A stretch of DNA of 64,000 nt from Tetrapyrgos nigripes (taxonomy: Eukaryota > Basidiomycota > Agaricomycetes > Agaricales > Campanellaceae): assembly GCA_013368315.1 (NCBI GenBank), contig JAACJM010000280.1:41325-105324 (forward strand). The letters are read 5' to 3'. The translations under genes were made by a program, and so were the position numbers. This document shows, one piece after another, positions 21,816 to 33,685 of this stretch. The number at the start of each line of letters is the position of its first letter. The stretch's first letter is position 1. The notes beneath the pieces are model-generated. The model was not told the origin of the DNA. It saw only the letters and a program-made list of their open reading frames with translations, and did no database searches.

Positions 21816-22116
21816 GCACTCGGCTCGTGCGCGATTTTTAAAAAATCCAGCACCTCCTGGACCTCTTCTCACGACCCCAGCGTCATTGGTCCACCGCCCA
21901 TTTCCCATTTCAGAAAGCGGCAATGTCGTGGCAACGGCTTGTTCCGTGGCACGCCACATGGCAGCACAGCATCTTCTCCTGTCCATCAGCTTGCCTCGTC
22001 ACTTTTCAGTTGGGGCTTTCGTCATTTGCCCTCTACATAGTACACTGGCGTACTCCTCTTATCCTCTGATATGCTAACGTGAGGGTTGTGTTATGGCCTG
22101 AAGCGTTGATGTACAC

Positions 22117-23072
22117 CAAGGGGGTGGCAGCCAATATTTTTTTTACATCCACTCATAAAAAATTTTTGTGGCCTACCCAGACCCCCCCTCCCCTTCTATA
22201 TATGGTATATCAGCCAGATAAGATTAGATAAACTGTAAGATAAGACAAGATAATGCTACCCATCCTCTTTTGTGAGCCATTTCTTGACAAGAATCGCACT
22301 TCCAATTGACGCCGCGCTCTGGGAGGATGTTCTTGTTGCCCACATGGCAATGGGATTGGCCAGAGTGATGCTTTTTGTTGGTTGGCTTTGCACGCAGACT
22401 TTCCAATATGGCTATCCAGGTTTTTGTAACCTCCGGTACCCACTTGTACTTCCTTGTTACACTCCAGACAGACAAGGACACTGTTGGCTGTCCATTCAGT
22501 AGGTTGCTTTTTCTTTCTGGGCATGGTGATGGACGATGTGTAGAGAAGGTGGGCTGTAGTAAGGTTGAAAAATCTTTGTTCCAGTCACACCCAGCAGTAA
22601 CCAATATTCTGTGGCCAGAAGTTAATTAAGAAACATCAAATCTCTGGTGCTTGAAAACAGATTCGAAAACTTTAAATTTCCGAAGCCTCGGCAAGCGATC
22701 CAATTGGCTCGGATCCGCTTCCGATAAATTTCTGAAGCACGAAAACCTTTCGTTTCCAAATGAGTTTCCTGGTCCCTCGAAAACTTGACCTTTCCGAACT
22801 AACTTTTGGCCAATGAATATTGGTTAGTGCTGGGTGTGAGCACGCCAACCAATTTGTACATATAAGGTAGCTACGAACTTGTACTAGAAGACCCTCGGAA
22901 CTTACTTAAAACTTTAACTGACATTTATCTGCCTCTGTTGATGTTGATCAGCACCTCATAGGACGTTCCGAGACAGTCAGTCCAAGGTTGTCAAAAAAAA
23001 GTTTTGGCCAGACCATAGACCCCCTCCTCCCCCCCACCCCCTGTTCCGTATATTCGGTCCGCCACCCCCTTG
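22117..23072 (-). mobile_element. hAT-like element carrying a BED-type zinc-finger ORF (956 bp)
   Basis: The termini are CAAGGGGGTGGC and GCCACCCCCTTG, perfect inverted repeats of 12 bp. They are flanked by ATGTACAC (22,109-22,116) and ATGTAAAC (23,073-23,080), an 8 bp target duplication with one mismatch, as expected for hAT elements. A C-rich tract lies inside each end. The only reading frame of note is the zinc-finger ORF on the minus strand, so the element is internally deleted. The right flank is a Mutator-like fragment. Confidence 0.7.
22210..22524 (-). CDS. BED-like zinc finger, N-terminal piece of a hAT transposase
   Basis: The 104-codon frame begins MPRKKKQPTEW. At about residues 18-45 it has VCLECNKEV, then GGYKNLDSHIGKSAC: Cys-x2-Cys, a Gly-Tyr-x3-Leu-x2-His core, and a final Cys. 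This C2HC arrangement is BED-like, the DNA-binding module at the N-terminus of hAT transposases, and comparable fingers recur in agaricomycete genomes. The rest of the frame is low-value sequence and there is no catalytic domain. Placement inside an element with hAT-type ends and duplication supports the reading. At best the protein could bind element ends. Confidence 0.55.
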   Translation of the reverse strand: MPRKKKQPTEWTANSVLVCLECNKEVQVGTGGYKNLDSHIGKSACKANQQKASLWPIPLPCGQQEHPPRARRQLEVRFLSRNGSQKRMGSIILSYLTVYLILSG

Positions 23073-23074
23073 AT

Positions 23075-23895
23075 GTAAACGCAAATTTTGAAACGCGAGA
23101 TGCACAGTAAACGCATGTGTAAAATGCTAGCGTTTACTTTGCGTTTACATGGCGTTCCACTTGCGTTTACATTTGCGTTTACATCTGCGTTTACATAGCG
23201 TTTACTCATTGTCACTTTCCACAGCTTAGCCATCATAAAATGGCTGCCACAGTGGCAACATCTGACAACTTTCCCATGTGTCTCATATAAAGTTGTTGCT
23301 CTTAGCGGATTTGATCTGAACATCCAAAGGATAAGCGTCCGGTTTCGGTGAGTACCCCAACCGAGGGATATTATCGGACTAATCCGAGGATGACTTGCAG
23401 ATGGTTGATGGGCATGGGAAGAGGTTGTATTGGCATTTTTGGGTCAGCTCGGGCCTTCTTGAGGCCCTTGATGCACTCATAACACTTCAACGATAGCCTT
23501 GTGAGTACTGAGACAACTAGGCTAGCTAGCTAGTATGTATTTTATGCCATGAAATACTCCTATGACATAGGGTACACGCACAATAGCATTTTGTGTGATT
23601 TTGTGTGATTTAGAAAGTTATAGCTACCCGTGATTGCGAGTGTACAGATAAGGGCTTGAGGCCCATAGCCTCAGAAACACAGCTTGGAGATGCCAGAAAT
23701 AATCAAAAGTGCAGGTGATAAGCAGGAATACATAGCGAGGAGTATTCGTGAAGTGTAATCATCTACGGTAAAATTAGTATTAACACAGCCACTGGACTGA
23801 CTGAACACAGATCAACTGGATGCATGGCACTGGATGTACATGGTGGATGCACCTGGACGCAAAAATCTAGGTGCTATACTACATATACTTACATC
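23075..23895 (+). mobile_element. GTAAACGC Mutator-like element, 3' part
   Basis: It starts within the subterminal cluster (GTAAACGCAAATTTTG) and follows the family through the CTAGCTAGCTAGTATG block to CTAGGTGCTATACTACATAT. The terminal inverted repeat is missing. Its left side is cut by the hAT-like element. Confidence 0.75.
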
Positions 23896-24191
23896 AAAAG
23901 GTTAACTGAGGGTGAGAGCATGGCGTACTGAAGCCTTGGAAATGTCTGAGGATTGTACTGAGTGGCTGGGGAAGACTGCCAGTAGACATGGCAGGGAGTA
24001 AAGCAAGGGTTGCCTCTCCAGACCAAAGACTCGTTCCAGCATCATGGGGATTTCAACAGGAACTTCGGAAGCAAATTCTATCTGCACCAAAAGACAAAAC
24101 GAATTTGTCTTCACATCTCAAATGCCAGTGTACGACGTGTGGGATGAAGTATGTAGAGGTCAGAGATGAAGACAGCAGCGCACACACAATT
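23896..24191. other. Intergenic; direct repeat of 6,266-6,360
   Basis: 24,073-24,165 matches 6,266-6,360 in the same orientation. No gene is seen. Confidence 0.5.
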
Positions 24192-25176
24192 ACTAGCTGA
24201 GACACAAAAGCCCAGTGTCACATTAGTGTGAGCGTCGAATCACAAAAGAAGAAATGACGTGAGAAATAAGGCATGAATGAAAGACAATAGGGAGGGAAGG
24301 GTAGAGACGAGCTCTTCAAACTGAATAGGCTGCTAGTGTCATTATCCAGCTATGCAAGAGTTGCACTCCATATAAATACTCTTCTGACACTGCTGTTCCA
24401 ACGACACAGCATCAGCATAGATTGAGAATAACAGAAAGAGCAGCACACCTTGCATCGAATAGGACACAATCTCCAGTTCTGTAGCTTGTTGAAGTCCCAG
24501 CCTTTGTGACACTTCCACCACTGTAGGCACATGATGAGGTTTAGGATGCATACAAGTCAGGATTACGAGGCCCTTTTAAGGGACTCGTTCTTATAAATCT
24601 GACACTCCAATGTGTGGCTGTACTTGATAGGTGTACCAACTGTTGCCACAAAAATTGCGCAAAAAATGCGTTTTCCTTCGAAGGTTACAGCGTTACAAAA
24701 CTCTTTAGGGATGTTCCTATAACCTGAGGGCTTCTGCTTGTGGCTGTGCAATTTAAATGTACGATTTTCTCGAGATTTTCTTACCAATTTCCAGCTCTGA
24801 TAGAAGCCAGTTGACAGTGCTCATTTAGTGCTCGTGCTCATTCCTTTTGGGCCTCATCATTGCCACATGCATCTTTCCTCATCATGGATGAAAGGGAGCA
24901 GAACAGAAGAGAGGTAAAAGAAGGGTGCAATACAACATATGATCTGTTGCCTCAGTGAGACTCTTAACCAACCCTTCCAAACCACTGATGGACGCTGACC
25001 AATGATGGTTATCCAGCCTCAAGGATATAGCTGCAATAGGCGTCAGTCAACCCTTTGACCAAGATGTAAGGTGTAACGCGCCACAGGCACCACAAACACA
25101 TCAAGCCACCTGAATCCAAGCTTCCATTCTCCAACCAAGCGCATGCCCACATTCGTGTGATGCTGTTGCTGACTCA

Positions 25177-25245
25177 CCGTTTTCATGTACCGGTGATAGG
25201 CCTTACAAATGCCAGCATTGTGGAGACCAGTTGGGAAGGAGGTGG
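25177..25245 (+). pseudogene. C2H2-like zinc-finger exon fragment (right arm)
   Basis: Counterpart of the minus-strand fragment at 3,824-3,883. It encodes FSCTGDRPYKCQHCGDQL followed by GRR and reaches AGGTGGGTTTT, which could be a splice donor. The second half of the finger is not in frame. Confidence 0.4.
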
Positions 25246-26354
25246 GTTTTTTGTGTTACTCTCTATCTTTCCATTGGCTTACACTTCCCTCATCCACTAG
25301 GGACTTACTTTCATGATACATTAAATGCCATGCAATTTTCACCTGTCATATGGAAAGCTGGAAGGCCCTCACTGCTCTGGATCAGTCAGTTAGCCCGCAT
25401 AGTTATAACCTCGGTGATATGTACTTATATAGTCAATAAGACCTCGGACACCTACACTAGTCAATGTGCACAATAATTTTTCAGTTGCCTGATCTGTGCA
25501 ACTTGCTACCATGTAACATGTGTCCTGTTTTTCTTGCCCTCTAGCCTGTATGTGTCCTAACATTGAACGACCACTGATGTTATGACATGACATAATGTGA
25601 CATAATGGATATGTGTGAATAGGCATTCACGCGGTGGCTCAGACACGTTGTGTCTCAAATTTGTTCTGCCATCCTCCTTTCAATAGCACTATGCCTGAGG
25701 CTCCAGAAGCATTACCTTTGTCAATATTCTACTACTATTGGTCCAGAAAACTTCAGAGAACTCAAGTCCAATATGATTGATCTGAAAGAAGATCCAGTTG
25801 TGGAACCCGTAGATGTGCACAAGTGAATCCTGTATCTAAGTCCAGTATCTCTTACTCCTCAACTTGACTCTAACCCTCACCCTCACCCTCATTTCAGCAT
25901 GCTACTGGATGCCCTGGTGGTGTGTTAAAAGAAAAATCCATTCAAGAGCTGCGACAGTGAAAGGAGCGGCTTAATAACAGTCTTAAAATGATGCAACAGG
26001 TTGCAATCAACAAAATCGATGGTATATTTCCACTACGCACTGGATCTCCAAAACTCGCTTTGCGTTAATCCACATTAGCCAATCCTCAACCCTCCAAATT
26101 ACCCCTCATTCCAAAGAAGCACAAACTCAATACTGCCAATTCTGACCCATGGCAAAATGCTTAGCAGAAAGCTCCTAGAAAGCCCAAGATTGATTCACAA
26201 AGGTAATTCTGATTTGATCTGAGAATAATCTTCTAATTTGTTTTCTTTTGAACATAGATCTGTCTGTACTTGTACTCAGGTATCTTTGGACATGTATTTT
26301 GGCAAAAAGTCAAATTATTGCATTAATGTTATATTCTACTGTATTAGATTGTAT

Positions 26355-26624
26355 CTACTGACCACTATCTACTACTATGCCATCTAGCATTTGTGTAACA
26401 TTTGTAGAAGATTCACATTCAGTGGCACTGTGCTGTTCCTTAGCAAGTGAAAAGCACAGCCACTTTGTTGAATCTGAGGCACTTCCATGACAGGTCCTGA
26501 AGTCATAGTTCCCAACCTCTTTTGGCTCCAAATCCCCTTTGAACTTATTGGCTGGGGTTTGACCTTTACCAGAACTTGTATCATAAGATCTGCTGGCTTT
26601 TAACAAGCCTGATGCATTCCACAT
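26355..26624 (-). CDS. Small ORF, right-arm counterpart of 2,458-2,748
   Basis: An 89-codon frame starts MWNASGLLKASRSYD and ends DGIVVDSGQ. It keeps the left-arm frame despite substitutions and one in-frame length change. The ATG used in the left arm is lost here, so translation would have to start at the internal ATG or an upstream exon. Function unknown. Confidence 0.35.
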   Translation of the reverse strand: MWNASGLLKASRSYDTSSGKGQTPANKFKGDLEPKEVGNYDFRTCHGSASDSTKWLCFSLAKEQHSATECESSTNVTQMLDGIVVDSGQ

Positions 26625-27229
26625 TGGGATCTCTTTTTTTCCAAATTACTGGATCTCAGTGATACTTAAAATTGCAATGCTCCTATTCAGACATCCAAGA
26701 TGAGTAAATACATCAGGGTCCAGGCTCTTTCTCCTTCTGAACATCAAATTTCAAGCAGACTGAATGTAAAACTTCGCATTTTCAATGGATTTTGGAATAT
26801 TTTTGAACTTTACATGCAATCTAGACATTTATCCATGCTAAACACTATTCATAAGGGTCTTAGTTTTCTGATATGCAATATAAATACTCTATAGGATAGT
26901 ACATAGATGTATTGCATTGTAGAAAGACTACTACGCCAAAATGGCCACAAAGGGGCCTGGGCATGTGGCCAGCCGGCAATTTCGGCATAGCAGAAAATGC
27001 ATATGTCCACTTTGATGGCTCCTGAAGTCATACTTCTCTCTTTCTTATGGCTTCAAATTATAGTTGTACGTGCTCATGAGTGTCCTAAATTCATCCTATT
27101 TTTGATTTTGGGGCAATATATTGATTCCATATCTAATAGTGTACATAGAGGTAGGAACATGTGTTGTAGGTACATAGAGCGGTTGTACATAGAGCAAGAT
27201 ACTCTATGTATCGTAAGGTACTACATATG

Positions 27230-27610
27230 CTTGTAGTCTCGTGTAGGCTCGAAGCATGTAGTTGAAGTACAAAGTGGTAAAAAGCATGTACAAAGCACAA
27301 AGCAGTATATAAAAAAGCGGTGAAAAGACGTACAAAGCACATACATAGTACAACCCCCTACAAAGCGGCAAGAAGCACATAAGTATAAAGTGGTAAATAC
27401 AAAGCAGTAAGAAGCATGTAACTACAAAGGAAGCACGTACATATACTGTAACTTCGAAGGGGTAGTTTCGAGGCTTGTCAGCAAGCGATGCACATGTACC
27501 AGTATAGAAGAAGGGTAGTTTCGAGGCTCCTCAAAGCATAAATTGGCAAGAAGCGCATAACTACAAAGGAAGCACGTACATATACTGTAACTCCGAAAGG
27601 GTAGTTTCGA
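27230..27610 (-). repeat. Degenerate tandem repeats, right-arm copy of 1,540-1,945
   Basis: Complementary versions of the AAAGCAC and GGTAGTTTCGAGGC units recur as in the left arm, with different copy structure. Confidence 0.55.
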
Positions 27611-28380
27611 GGCAGTGCTGAGGAGAAGTGGAAGGTATTTGATGTGCTCAGAGACCTGGTCAATGATACTTAAATGTACCTCTATACTACAATATTTATT
27701 TAGACTTAGACTTAGAATCTCAAATCTCATATGCACCCCTCTCTGATATATGCTTTACTGCTATACCAAGATCCAATGTGCACTCCTCTGTTCAATATGC
27801 AATTCTGTGTCTATCCTTGTCAATTCACATCGCTGTAAAGAACCAAACTGGTGGGAACCACAGGTTTGGTTCGGGTTCAGGATACTCTAAGATAATCAGT
27901 AGTGAGAAAAAGGTACTTAAATCAAGGCAAGCTTTCGCATTACCGAGAAATACCAGGTTCCTGGCTGGTGGTCAGTCAAGGTCGAGAAACAGCACACTAA
28001 GCAAGCTTGCGTGTTACTAAGGATGCCAGCTTATGATCAGTCAAGATGTAAGATTGAAGCAAAGGTGTGTATTGCGAGGCAGGAAAGGTCATTACAGGGG
28101 TACATACCAAGATACTTATATACTTAAGCTGTGAGTCATTAGAAGTATCTAGAATAGAAGGGAACATTTATTAGAATGCCGTAGAAAAGGAAAGAAAGGA
28201 GAAACGGATGCCCAAAGCATCAATTACATTGTAAGTACAGTAGATCAAGACATAGGAAACTCAAAGAAACAGAATACAAGATGCTTACAACCAGGTAGGG
28301 GTCGTTCCATTACAGTCGCGATCATTATTCAACTTATGAACTTGGTGAATGTCTGACACCACGTGTATCGCAAGGCCATT

Positions 28381-28508
28381 CACGCCGAAAATACAAAAAT
28401 ATCCGCTCGGCAGAAAGGCGTACAGAAACACGCTTTTTTACAGATATATCTTATATCAGTAGTAGTGATGTGATCTATCCGTCGAGCAGATATTTTTGTC
28501 AGCGTGAT
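28381..28508. mobile_element. Short MITE-like inverted repeat at the edge of the right arm
   Basis: CACGCCGAAAATACAAAAAT at 28,381 and its continuation ATCCGCTCGG pair with CCGTCGAGCAGATATTTTTG and TCAGCGTG at 28,480-28,508. This gives arms of about 27 bp around an AT-rich centre. The start of the window (GGATATTTTTGTATTTTCAG) is the matching half in the left arm, so the element marks the outer boundary of the inverted repeat. Confidence 0.5.
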
Positions 28509-29501
28509 TTCTGCCCAGCATTTCCATGCACTTTCTATTAGAGCTACTGCACTATTTTTGTATGTACAATCGACTCTAGACTCAGTCAACTTGCTTCAGG
28601 AGTGCACTCCAGTTCAAACTGTGCACCTATGTATAGATGTATTATTAATATTGACTGATTTCCAAAATGGCCGTGCCCGGGGTCTCAGCGTCGGAAATCA
28701 AAATCTATTTCGCTTAAAGTGAGGGCCTTCCGGCTTTCCATACTGTCAGGGATGGGGGTCAAGAATAGAAGCTATGAAGGCGTTCATCAGTAATATGATA
28801 GACGTACGAGGACACGTAAAGCCGGTGTAACTGCTTTTACTCACACACTCTCATCCTTCAAAAAGAAAATACATGAAGTACTTACATTACTATATTCTTG
28901 CACGCAGAGACGTCTCGCCGTGAACGCGTTGGAGACGCGACTGCGTCAAGCCACTGACGCACCTGCGTCCTATTCTGTCTCTCAAAATATCATCTATCAA
29001 CTGACCTATCTGAACTTTATATAGTTGATCTATTCAGACTCCTATCTGTGCCTATATCTGAAGCCCAGATATAGAGCATTTCTGGACTCAATTCTGTGTG
29101 AGAAATAGACCATCTTTCTTTTGCTTCAATAGTTGTACAAATTAGACAGTCTTTTTGTCCTTCTTTCTATACATCACATGTGCCATCTTTTCGTGTACTT
29201 ATCAAGTGTAATTAAAGGTCTCCAAATGTATGTACTTTCTGTACAAAGATTCAGAGTCCGAATATATCATTTATTTATACATATATCTAGATTACAAATA
29301 TATCCTACTTTCGTACAACTATTTGCTCGCCTATCCGTCGAGCCGATAGAAACGTCCTTTCGGCGTGTGTTACCAACGTAGTCATTGTGAGCGGTCCAGT
29401 TTTCGACGAGGCGTATGTTCGTCTCAGGGTGTGGTTTCGGTGGGTTGGAGGACAATATGCCAATTACGGAGATGTAGAGCGAAGAATGAGGGAATGACAG
29501 A
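28509..29501. other. Intergenic, no supportable gene
   Basis: 28,718-28,745 is a small fragment related to 3,694-3,720 (GTGAGGGCCTTC and following). 29,330-29,375 repeats the CTATCCGTCGAGC motif of the nearby MITE. Frames are short. Confidence 0.4.
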
Positions 29502-30622
29502 AAGTTGAAGCTGACGACGAGAGCACTAGGTGAGTTTGTATGTGTCCTCTTCGGTTGCTGTAGACTCAAACTCTTGCGCTACGTTCCGCATCTATGTCAA
29601 GTAATCTTCCACTTTTCCGTCAATATCTACATTGGATTTCCTCCCGCCTTTGCTCCCCGCCTTTCCCGACCACGTCAACACCATCTTACATCCAGCCTTA
29701 CCTCATACTACCAACAATATCGTCCTTCGTCTTTTCCCCTCCGAGTCTCTCATGGAAGCATCCAAGGGATTTAGGATACAGGATGGACGGTCCCGCAAGT
29801 CGTTTTCATGGAGCATCTATTGAAAGCATTAGAAGGGAAAAGAGCGAGGAGGGGAACGCAGGAGGAGTGGGGAAGCAGAAGTACACACATTAGGGGGGAG
29901 GGCTGACCTTGGGATAATGAGAGAGGGGAAGAAATGGAGGCAAGAGGCAAGGAAGGATTCGAGGAGGGGGAGGTTACGAGATTTGGAAATGGACTGCGAC
30001 TGGCGGGAAGGTGGGGAAGTGGGTTAGGTGACGAATGGGATCAGTGAGCCCAGGAAGGGCTAAGATGAGACGTGAAGTGAGGGATACGTGTGTGTGCGAG
30101 TGGATGGGGGAGAGGGGGAAGTGGGGAATGGCGCAATTGAAAAGAAGGATAGCTGGATTGTATAAGATTCTAGGTGAGTTCATCTGTCATGAAACGTGTT
30201 CGCATGCTAACATATGATTATTACTATGAAGGATCTCAATATCCCTACGCCTCATATTCCATCCCCACTCTATGGGTTCGCCCAACCCTCTCCTCTCCTT
30301 CTTCTCAATCAGCTTTCACCTCAATGATATTCTGTATCCTCTATCCGTTCTCACCGCTGGATAGCTTCACGGGATAACCCAAACCACTCCAACTATTCAG
30401 GAGCCTTTTTCCCCGTTTCTGTCCTCACCTATGCCTCCACTCTCTTCCATCTGTCGTCTACTCCTCTCTTTCTCGCACTCGGCATGAGTCGATTAATGTT
30501 ATTTAGTAGAAGGGAGACGGGTCGCTTAGTTGAGCTAAAGCTCTCGGTACGCGTCGTCTACCACTGATGCTGCTGAATGCTTACGGAGCATGCTGTACTT
30601 ATTCTCGGCCCTGTTCCACTAC

Positions 30623-31150
30623 CAAGGGGTACCCAGAACCTTAATACCTGACATCACCTTGGGGGGAGGGGGGGGTGTAGGGGTCCTTATGACCCAAAGT
30701 GACATGCTATGTAATAAGCACTTGGATGACCTGTAAGAGCCTTCCATTCAGTACAAGACTTGCTAAAAGCATAAAATGAAGACAAAAACAGCATCTAGGC
30801 TCATTCTGTTAGCTGAGAAACCAAATCTAGAAGGAGGCTGGACCGTTCCATTGCAACCATGTGACTTGTACTGCATGACATCATGGCAGTAAGTGTAAGA
30901 AAAATGCAGGTCAGCATATGTACAATCTAAATAGGGACAAAAAGAGCATGTATACACACTTTTAGTGCAGTAAAATATGAGTCAAAAGAGCGTTGATGAT
31001 GGGGTTGGGGAGATGAGGTAAGCTTATGTAACTTTTGCTTACATACTACCTTCCATAAAAGGAAGGAGAGGGGGGAGGGGGGGGAGGGGGTCAGGCCTTA
31101 TGACCGAAAATGAAGGTGATGTCCGGCAGTAAGAAAGTGGGTACCCCTTG
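30623..31150. mobile_element. hAT MITE (528 bp) in duplicon copy A
   Basis: Termini CAAGGGGTACCCA and TGGGTACCCCTTG are inverted repeats of 13 bp. TCCACTAC flanks both sides (30,615-30,622 and 31,151-31,158), a perfect 8 bp duplication. The empty site is intact in copy B at 60,183-60,190. Inside, two direct G-rich blocks (about 30,660-30,680 and 31,062-31,088), each followed by CTTATGACC, could form G-quadruplexes. It has no coding capacity. Confidence 0.92.
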
Positions 31151-31534
31151 TCCACTACGATGGGGATCCACCTATGCCATTCCGGACGGATAGGACATAT
31201 ACGAACACGGGTAATCGAATATACCAACTATATATCTATTACTTATATCAGTACCCTTGAGACTGTTTTTGCAGACTCGAAGTACTCTAAGCGAGCAAAT
31301 CTTTGGGGGGAACAGGGATTCACGAGTTACGTGGATTCGGACTATGCGAGCTCTGCTCTTCGTCCATCATTTATCATCTCTACCATTTCCCAGTCTCATG
31401 AGCCCTGTATGTTTATGACGCAGGCTCAAACTCCCAAGAATCAGAATAAACCGCCGAGGCGTGTCATCTCGTATTGCTTGTGACAACTGTCAGTGCCATC
31501 GTCGCAATTCATCTCAACATTGTAAACGTCCAGT

Positions 31535-32490
31535 CGACACCGTTCAAATCGAAACCGCCCAAGCGATTACTAGAGAACTCGAGGATTGTCTTTTTTTTGA
31601 AGTAAGCTATATCCTCCGAGTCATCGTTTACTTATGTGTATTTCTAACAGATAGCCTGCACTGATAGTGTATTTGTTCCTGGTTCGCAGTTCAATGAATC
31701 TGAAGCAAGTGGGCCGAAAGAGAGCCTTCCGGTCATTGTTTGGATCCACGGTGGGGGGCTCTTTTTTCTTTCATCGCACTACCTATATTGAGTCTCCTGT
31801 TCAATTCAATTTGACCGACTTGATCCGTCCGATCTACACGTACTCTCGCAGCTATCACTTAGGCAGCGGCTCCCGTGCTGGCTTCGCCACAGGTGGCTAC
31901 GACGGTGACGATATTCAAATAGATGCTGGTCGAGAGGCTATTGTTGTAGGTATTCAATATCGTCTCGGCTTATTTGGATTTTTGGCGGGCAGCAAGTTGA
32001 AGGAACAGGGAGATTTGAATGTTGGGTTGCGTGAGTGTTACTTCAGTATGACCAGTAATGGAGGAGGAGGTACTTGACCGCGTATGGCACTTTGCGTTGC
32101 AGTGGGTTCGAGAGCAGATTCTTTGGACGTTTTGGTCCACATTGGCATAAGTATTCTAATGTTTTGCATCATGTTAGATCTCCAAGTTCCCTGGCGATCC
32201 ATCGCGTGTGGTCATCGGGGGAGAATCTGCTGGTGTGCTGCATTCCTTCAATCCTTCAATCCTTCAATCTTCCTTCTCTTGAATAATGTTTTTCGTGGCA
32301 ACTTTTCAACTCATCTACCATCGACTTGGCAATCTTACGTCACTCTCATCATTTAACTCGATTTCGAAGGTGCTGGATCCATACTTAATCATCTCACTGC
32401 AAACGATGGACAAACTAGTCCTCCATTGTTCCACGACGCTATGCCGAATTCTATGTATCTTCCTCTGATTTATCCCTATAATGATACGAT
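31535..32490 (+). pseudogene. Type-B carboxylesterase, degenerate (copy A)
   Basis: Pieces of an alpha/beta-hydrolase of the carboxylesterase/lipase type appear in order: ITRELEDCLFFE (the EDCL signature) ending at a splice donor near 31,602; LPVIVWIHGGG (oxyanion-hole HGGG, 31,727-31,760); GREAIVVGIQYRLGLFGFLA and LNVGLR near 31,930-32,030; LQWVRE near 32,100; GDPSRVVIGGESAG with the nucleophile serine (32,222-32,233); and NHLTANDG. Frames do not join cleanly. After LNVGLR no acceptor restores the frame into the LDRVWHF segment, and a catalytic His region was not found. Such enzymes cleave ester bonds and are often secreted in fungi. A signal peptide was not located. Copy B shares most lesions. 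Confidence 0.7.
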
Positions 32491-33084
32491 GCCTGAGGTG
32501 AGTTATTGATTTACTGTGGGGATGCCTTTGGTGTTTACTTGCAAATACGATAGACTATCTACTCTCTGGCCGCGCAAAAAACGAAGTAAGTCCAGGACAA
32601 TAATTGGTTCAGGGAGCGATATCAAGATCAAACTTACTACCATCATGTCCCCACCTCCAGCCTCTCAGATGCTCCGGATACGCTGACCTGCCTGCATGGA
32701 ACAGATATAGTGTTTGTCCTATTCCCTGCAACCCATCCAACCATCTGTCGGCCATGCTTCAATTATATATAATGCTACGACACGATGCCCTCCCACCATG
32801 CTTCCAGCTTACGCTTTTGACCTCTTGTGCCCAGGAAGATGTCAAACGCCAACGAGACAGATGAAGCAACAAGGTTTCTGGACAGTCTGGGGTGCTTTGA
32901 CGTCCTGCATTAAATTTGACCAGGTGTGCGGCATAGTCTCGTTTCAAGTTTGACCTGCTAATAAAGGTGTTGCCCTCTCTTCTTTGTAGACGAGTCCTCG
33001 TGGGTATGCTTATATTGTCAATATGTGCAGTCTCGGTTTTAGTCTCGGTGTTTCAACTTTCGTCGGGGCGGTCTCAGTTTCGTA

Positions 33085-33685
33085 TAGGGCTCCTAACGGA
33101 TCGGATGATCCGGCGATCATCCGCCGATGGACAGTCGGATTTCGGATGCGGATTGGGACTTGTAGTCCTTCCCATCCGAACGGATTACCATCCGACAATC
33201 CGAGGATCATCCGCGGATTGGGTAGGGGCATGAGAGGTGGGTCTATAGTGGAGAAAACCAAGAATGATGTGACGAGGAGGCTGGGTGGAGGTGTGGTAGT
33301 GTTCTCGGACCTTTCCGAGTGGCCACATGCAAGCCACATGGCCAACAGAATCAAGGAAAGACCACTGCGGCATCGTGGGAAATGACATGTTGACATGCCA
33401 CAATTTCCTGAGACAGTCAGAAATTGTCACTACTTGGACCTTTTATGTATTTTAGGCATGGAACACATGTATACTCAAAGAAAACAATGAAAAAAATAAA
33501 TTTTCAAGTTTTTCTATGCGAGATAAGGTCCCTAAGGCAAGTGCCGCCACTTTCGGCACACAATCCGTCGGATGATCGGCTATCCGTCGGATGCCATCTG
33601 CCGGATGCGGATTGGGACATTTGGACGACCCATCCGAACGGATTGGCATCCGAATCCGACCCAATCCGATCCGTTAGGAGCCCTA
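33085..33685. mobile_element. hAT MITE with CATCCGA repeats (601 bp) in duplicon copy A
   Basis: Both ends read TAGGGCTCCTAACGGATCGG plus AT inward, a perfect 22 bp inverted repeat. GTTTCGTA flanks both sides (33,077-33,084 and 33,686-33,693), an 8 bp target duplication. Copy B (near 62,131-62,145) and the partial copy at 39,060-39,090 have no insertion. Subterminal zones are full of CATCCGA/TCGGATG motifs. Fragments of the family lie at 9,030-9,086 and 49,575-49,727. Confidence 0.93.

Larger units (their letters stand above)
24192..28405 (-). repeat. Right arm of large inverted repeat
   Basis: Reverse complement of 1-5,930 with substitutions and small indels. It lacks the three insertions present in the left arm and so supplies the empty sites. 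24,561-24,625 (ATTACGAGGCCCTTTTAAGG and on) also resembles the start of the ATTACGAGG repeat family and is present in both arms, so that piece predates the duplication. Confidence 0.85.

Noticed and set aside
28930..28980. GACGC/CTGCGTC repeats as an operator or tRNA-like structure
   Set aside because: Short and irregular. No tRNA arms or box A/B arrangement could be drawn.
29594..29893. 99-codon ORF conserved in duplicon copies A and B
   Set aside because: Conservation follows from the recent duplication. A second frame (from 29,632) is equally open in both copies, so neither is supported.
33010..33396. Overlapping ORFs on both strands (120 and 128 codons)
   Set aside because: They lie across the hAT MITE at 33,085-33,685 and read its CATCCGA repeats. 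They are absent in the empty paralogue.
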